From positions 1,240,001-1,304,000 of the forward strand of contig NZ_JARQZP010000003.1 in the NCBI RefSeq assembly GCF_029589055.1: a stretch of 64,000 nucleotides of DNA, given 5' to 3'. Position 1 is the stretch's first letter. The number at the start of each line of letters is the position of its first letter. The stretch comes from Vibrio hannami. Lineage in GTDB: Bacteria; Pseudomonadota; Gammaproteobacteria; Enterobacterales; Vibrionaceae. Under the pieces are notes generated by a model that saw nothing but the letters and a program-made list of their open reading frames with translations, had not been told where the DNA came from and searched no databases. Position numbers and translations under genes: made by a program. Positions 63,368 to 64,000 of the stretch are shown one piece after another.

Positions 63368-64000
63368 TTATTCTGCTTCAGACCATGCGCGTACACCGCG
63401 TACCGCACGTTTCCAACCGTTATAACGCTCTGCGCGTTTTTCTTCATCGTGTGAAGGCTCGAACGTCTTATCGATTTCAGCTTTGTCAGATACATCATCG
63501 ATGCTATCCCAGAAACCTACAGCCAGACCCGCAAGATATGCCGCACCAAGCGCTGTAACTTCCGTTACTTTCGGACGAAGTACCTTAGTATCCAGAATGT
63601 CAGACTGGAACTGCATCAGGAAGCTGTTCGCTACTGCACCACCATCAACACGTAGGATTTCTAGTTTGATGTTAGAGTCAGCCTGCATAGCGTCGATAAC
63701 ATCGCGGCTTTGGTAAGCAATACTTTCTAGAGTCGCACGAATGATATGGTTGCGACCTGTACCACGCGTCATACCTACGATAGTACCGCGAGCGTATGCA
63801 TCCCAGTAAGGAGCACCAAGGCCAGCAAATGCAGGAACAACGTAAACACCATTACAAGAATCGATCTTAGTTGCGAAGTACTCTGAGTCTTTCGCATCGT
63901 TCAGAAGTCTCATTTCATCACGTAGCCACTGGATAGACGCACCACCCATGAATACTGAACCTTCAAGTGCGTATGCAACTTCACCTTTAGGACCACAAGC
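63368..64000 (-). CDS. glpK: Glycerol kinase, C-terminal part (5' end outside window)
   Basis: The last 210 or so residues of an FGGY-family glycerol kinase. [20 protein letters not shown] is the family signature 2 region; [28 protein letters not shown] and [18 protein letters not shown] follow. GlpK phosphorylates glycerol to glycerol-3-phosphate. It runs off the right edge; its upstream neighbour, probably glpF, is not seen. It has strong codon bias. Glycerol released from sulfoquinovosyl glycerol by YihQ could feed this enzyme. Confidence 0.96.
   Translation of the reverse strand, partial: ACGPKGEVAYALEGSVFMGGASIQWLRDEMRLLNDAKDSEYFATKIDSCNGVYVVPAFAGLGAPYWDAYARGTIVGMTRGTGRNHIIRATLESIAYQSRDVIDAMQADSNIKLEILRVDGGAVANSFLMQFQSDILDTKVLRPKVTEVTALGAAYLAGLAVGFWDSIDDVSDKAEIDKTFEPSHDEEKRAERYNGWKRAVRGVRAWSEAE

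Overview
The window is about 64 kb of gammaproteobacterial DNA of moderate GC, most likely from a marine Vibrio or close relative. The reasons are a Vibrio-style mtlA-mtlD-mtlR mannitol operon with several CRP-like sites, a YbiW/YbiY/Fsa glycyl-radical locus, E. coli-like orthologues (yhfA, nfsB, yaeQ, yciT, yiaY, yibHI, glpK), a MITE-like element bounded by TATACTCAAG ends, and GTTCCCACGC-type intergenic palindromes. No rRNA, tRNA, CRISPR array or phage block was recognised.

Layout. 0-6 kb: a glycyl radical enzyme (GRE1) and its activase, divergent from a TauE/SafE-type exporter. 6-9.5 kb: PilZ protein, MITE-like element, degenerate receiver protein, YciT-like repressor. 9.6-15.3 kb: the YbiW-type GRE2 with activase, divergent from fructose-6-phosphate aldolase and a YiaY-type iron alcohol dehydrogenase, with an FNR-like box between them. 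15-32 kb: regulators (AraC, two-component system, EAL protein), YibHI, NfsB, cold-shock protein, YaeQ, U32 peptidase and a secreted DUF1566/EF-hand protein. 31.7-37.3 kb: mannitol region with an additional IIC-only permease. 37-49 kb: LysE exporter, a DedA/ATP-grasp/DinB/NRDE operon, YHS protein, a TumE/TumA-like toxin-antitoxin pair, fructose-type PTS EIIBC, Nudix, lone solute-binding protein, large lipoprotein, TetR. 49.8-61.6 kb: a sulfoquinovose (SQ) catabolic cluster. 61.8-64 kb: DUF924, CSD-DUF1294 and the 3' part of glpK.

The centrepiece is the SQ cluster: CsqR-like repressor, YihV kinase, YihU sulfolactaldehyde reductase, GalM-type epimerase, YihS isomerase, a class II aldolase in place of the class I YihT, a TRAP transporter in place of YihO/YihP, and YihQ sulfoquinovosidase. 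It should turn SQ glycosides into DHAP plus 2,3-dihydroxypropanesulfonate (DHPS). About 45 kb away, GRE1 and the exporter look like sulfonate-cleaving (or sulfonate-dehydrating) glycyl-radical machinery. Their shared promoter region carries a 15-bp word that matches, at 14 of 15 positions, a word in the yihV-yihU operator region. My working hypothesis is that this bacterium makes DHPS and also processes it anaerobically, two steps usually divided between cross-feeding species. GRE2/Fsa/YiaY resembles the anhydroglycolysis route, which also yields hydroxyacetone, so both radical routes may meet at one ketone and one reductase.

Quality warning: seven genes are each broken by one single-base indel, mostly losses in or next to homopolymers (17969-18654, 24511-25168, 30022-31601, 38908-40073, 41459-41913, 59630-61635, 61847-62388). 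In each case the other frame continues the expected family sequence. This pattern suggests sequencing or assembly error rather than seven real pseudogenes. I annotate the restored extents and say so in each entry.
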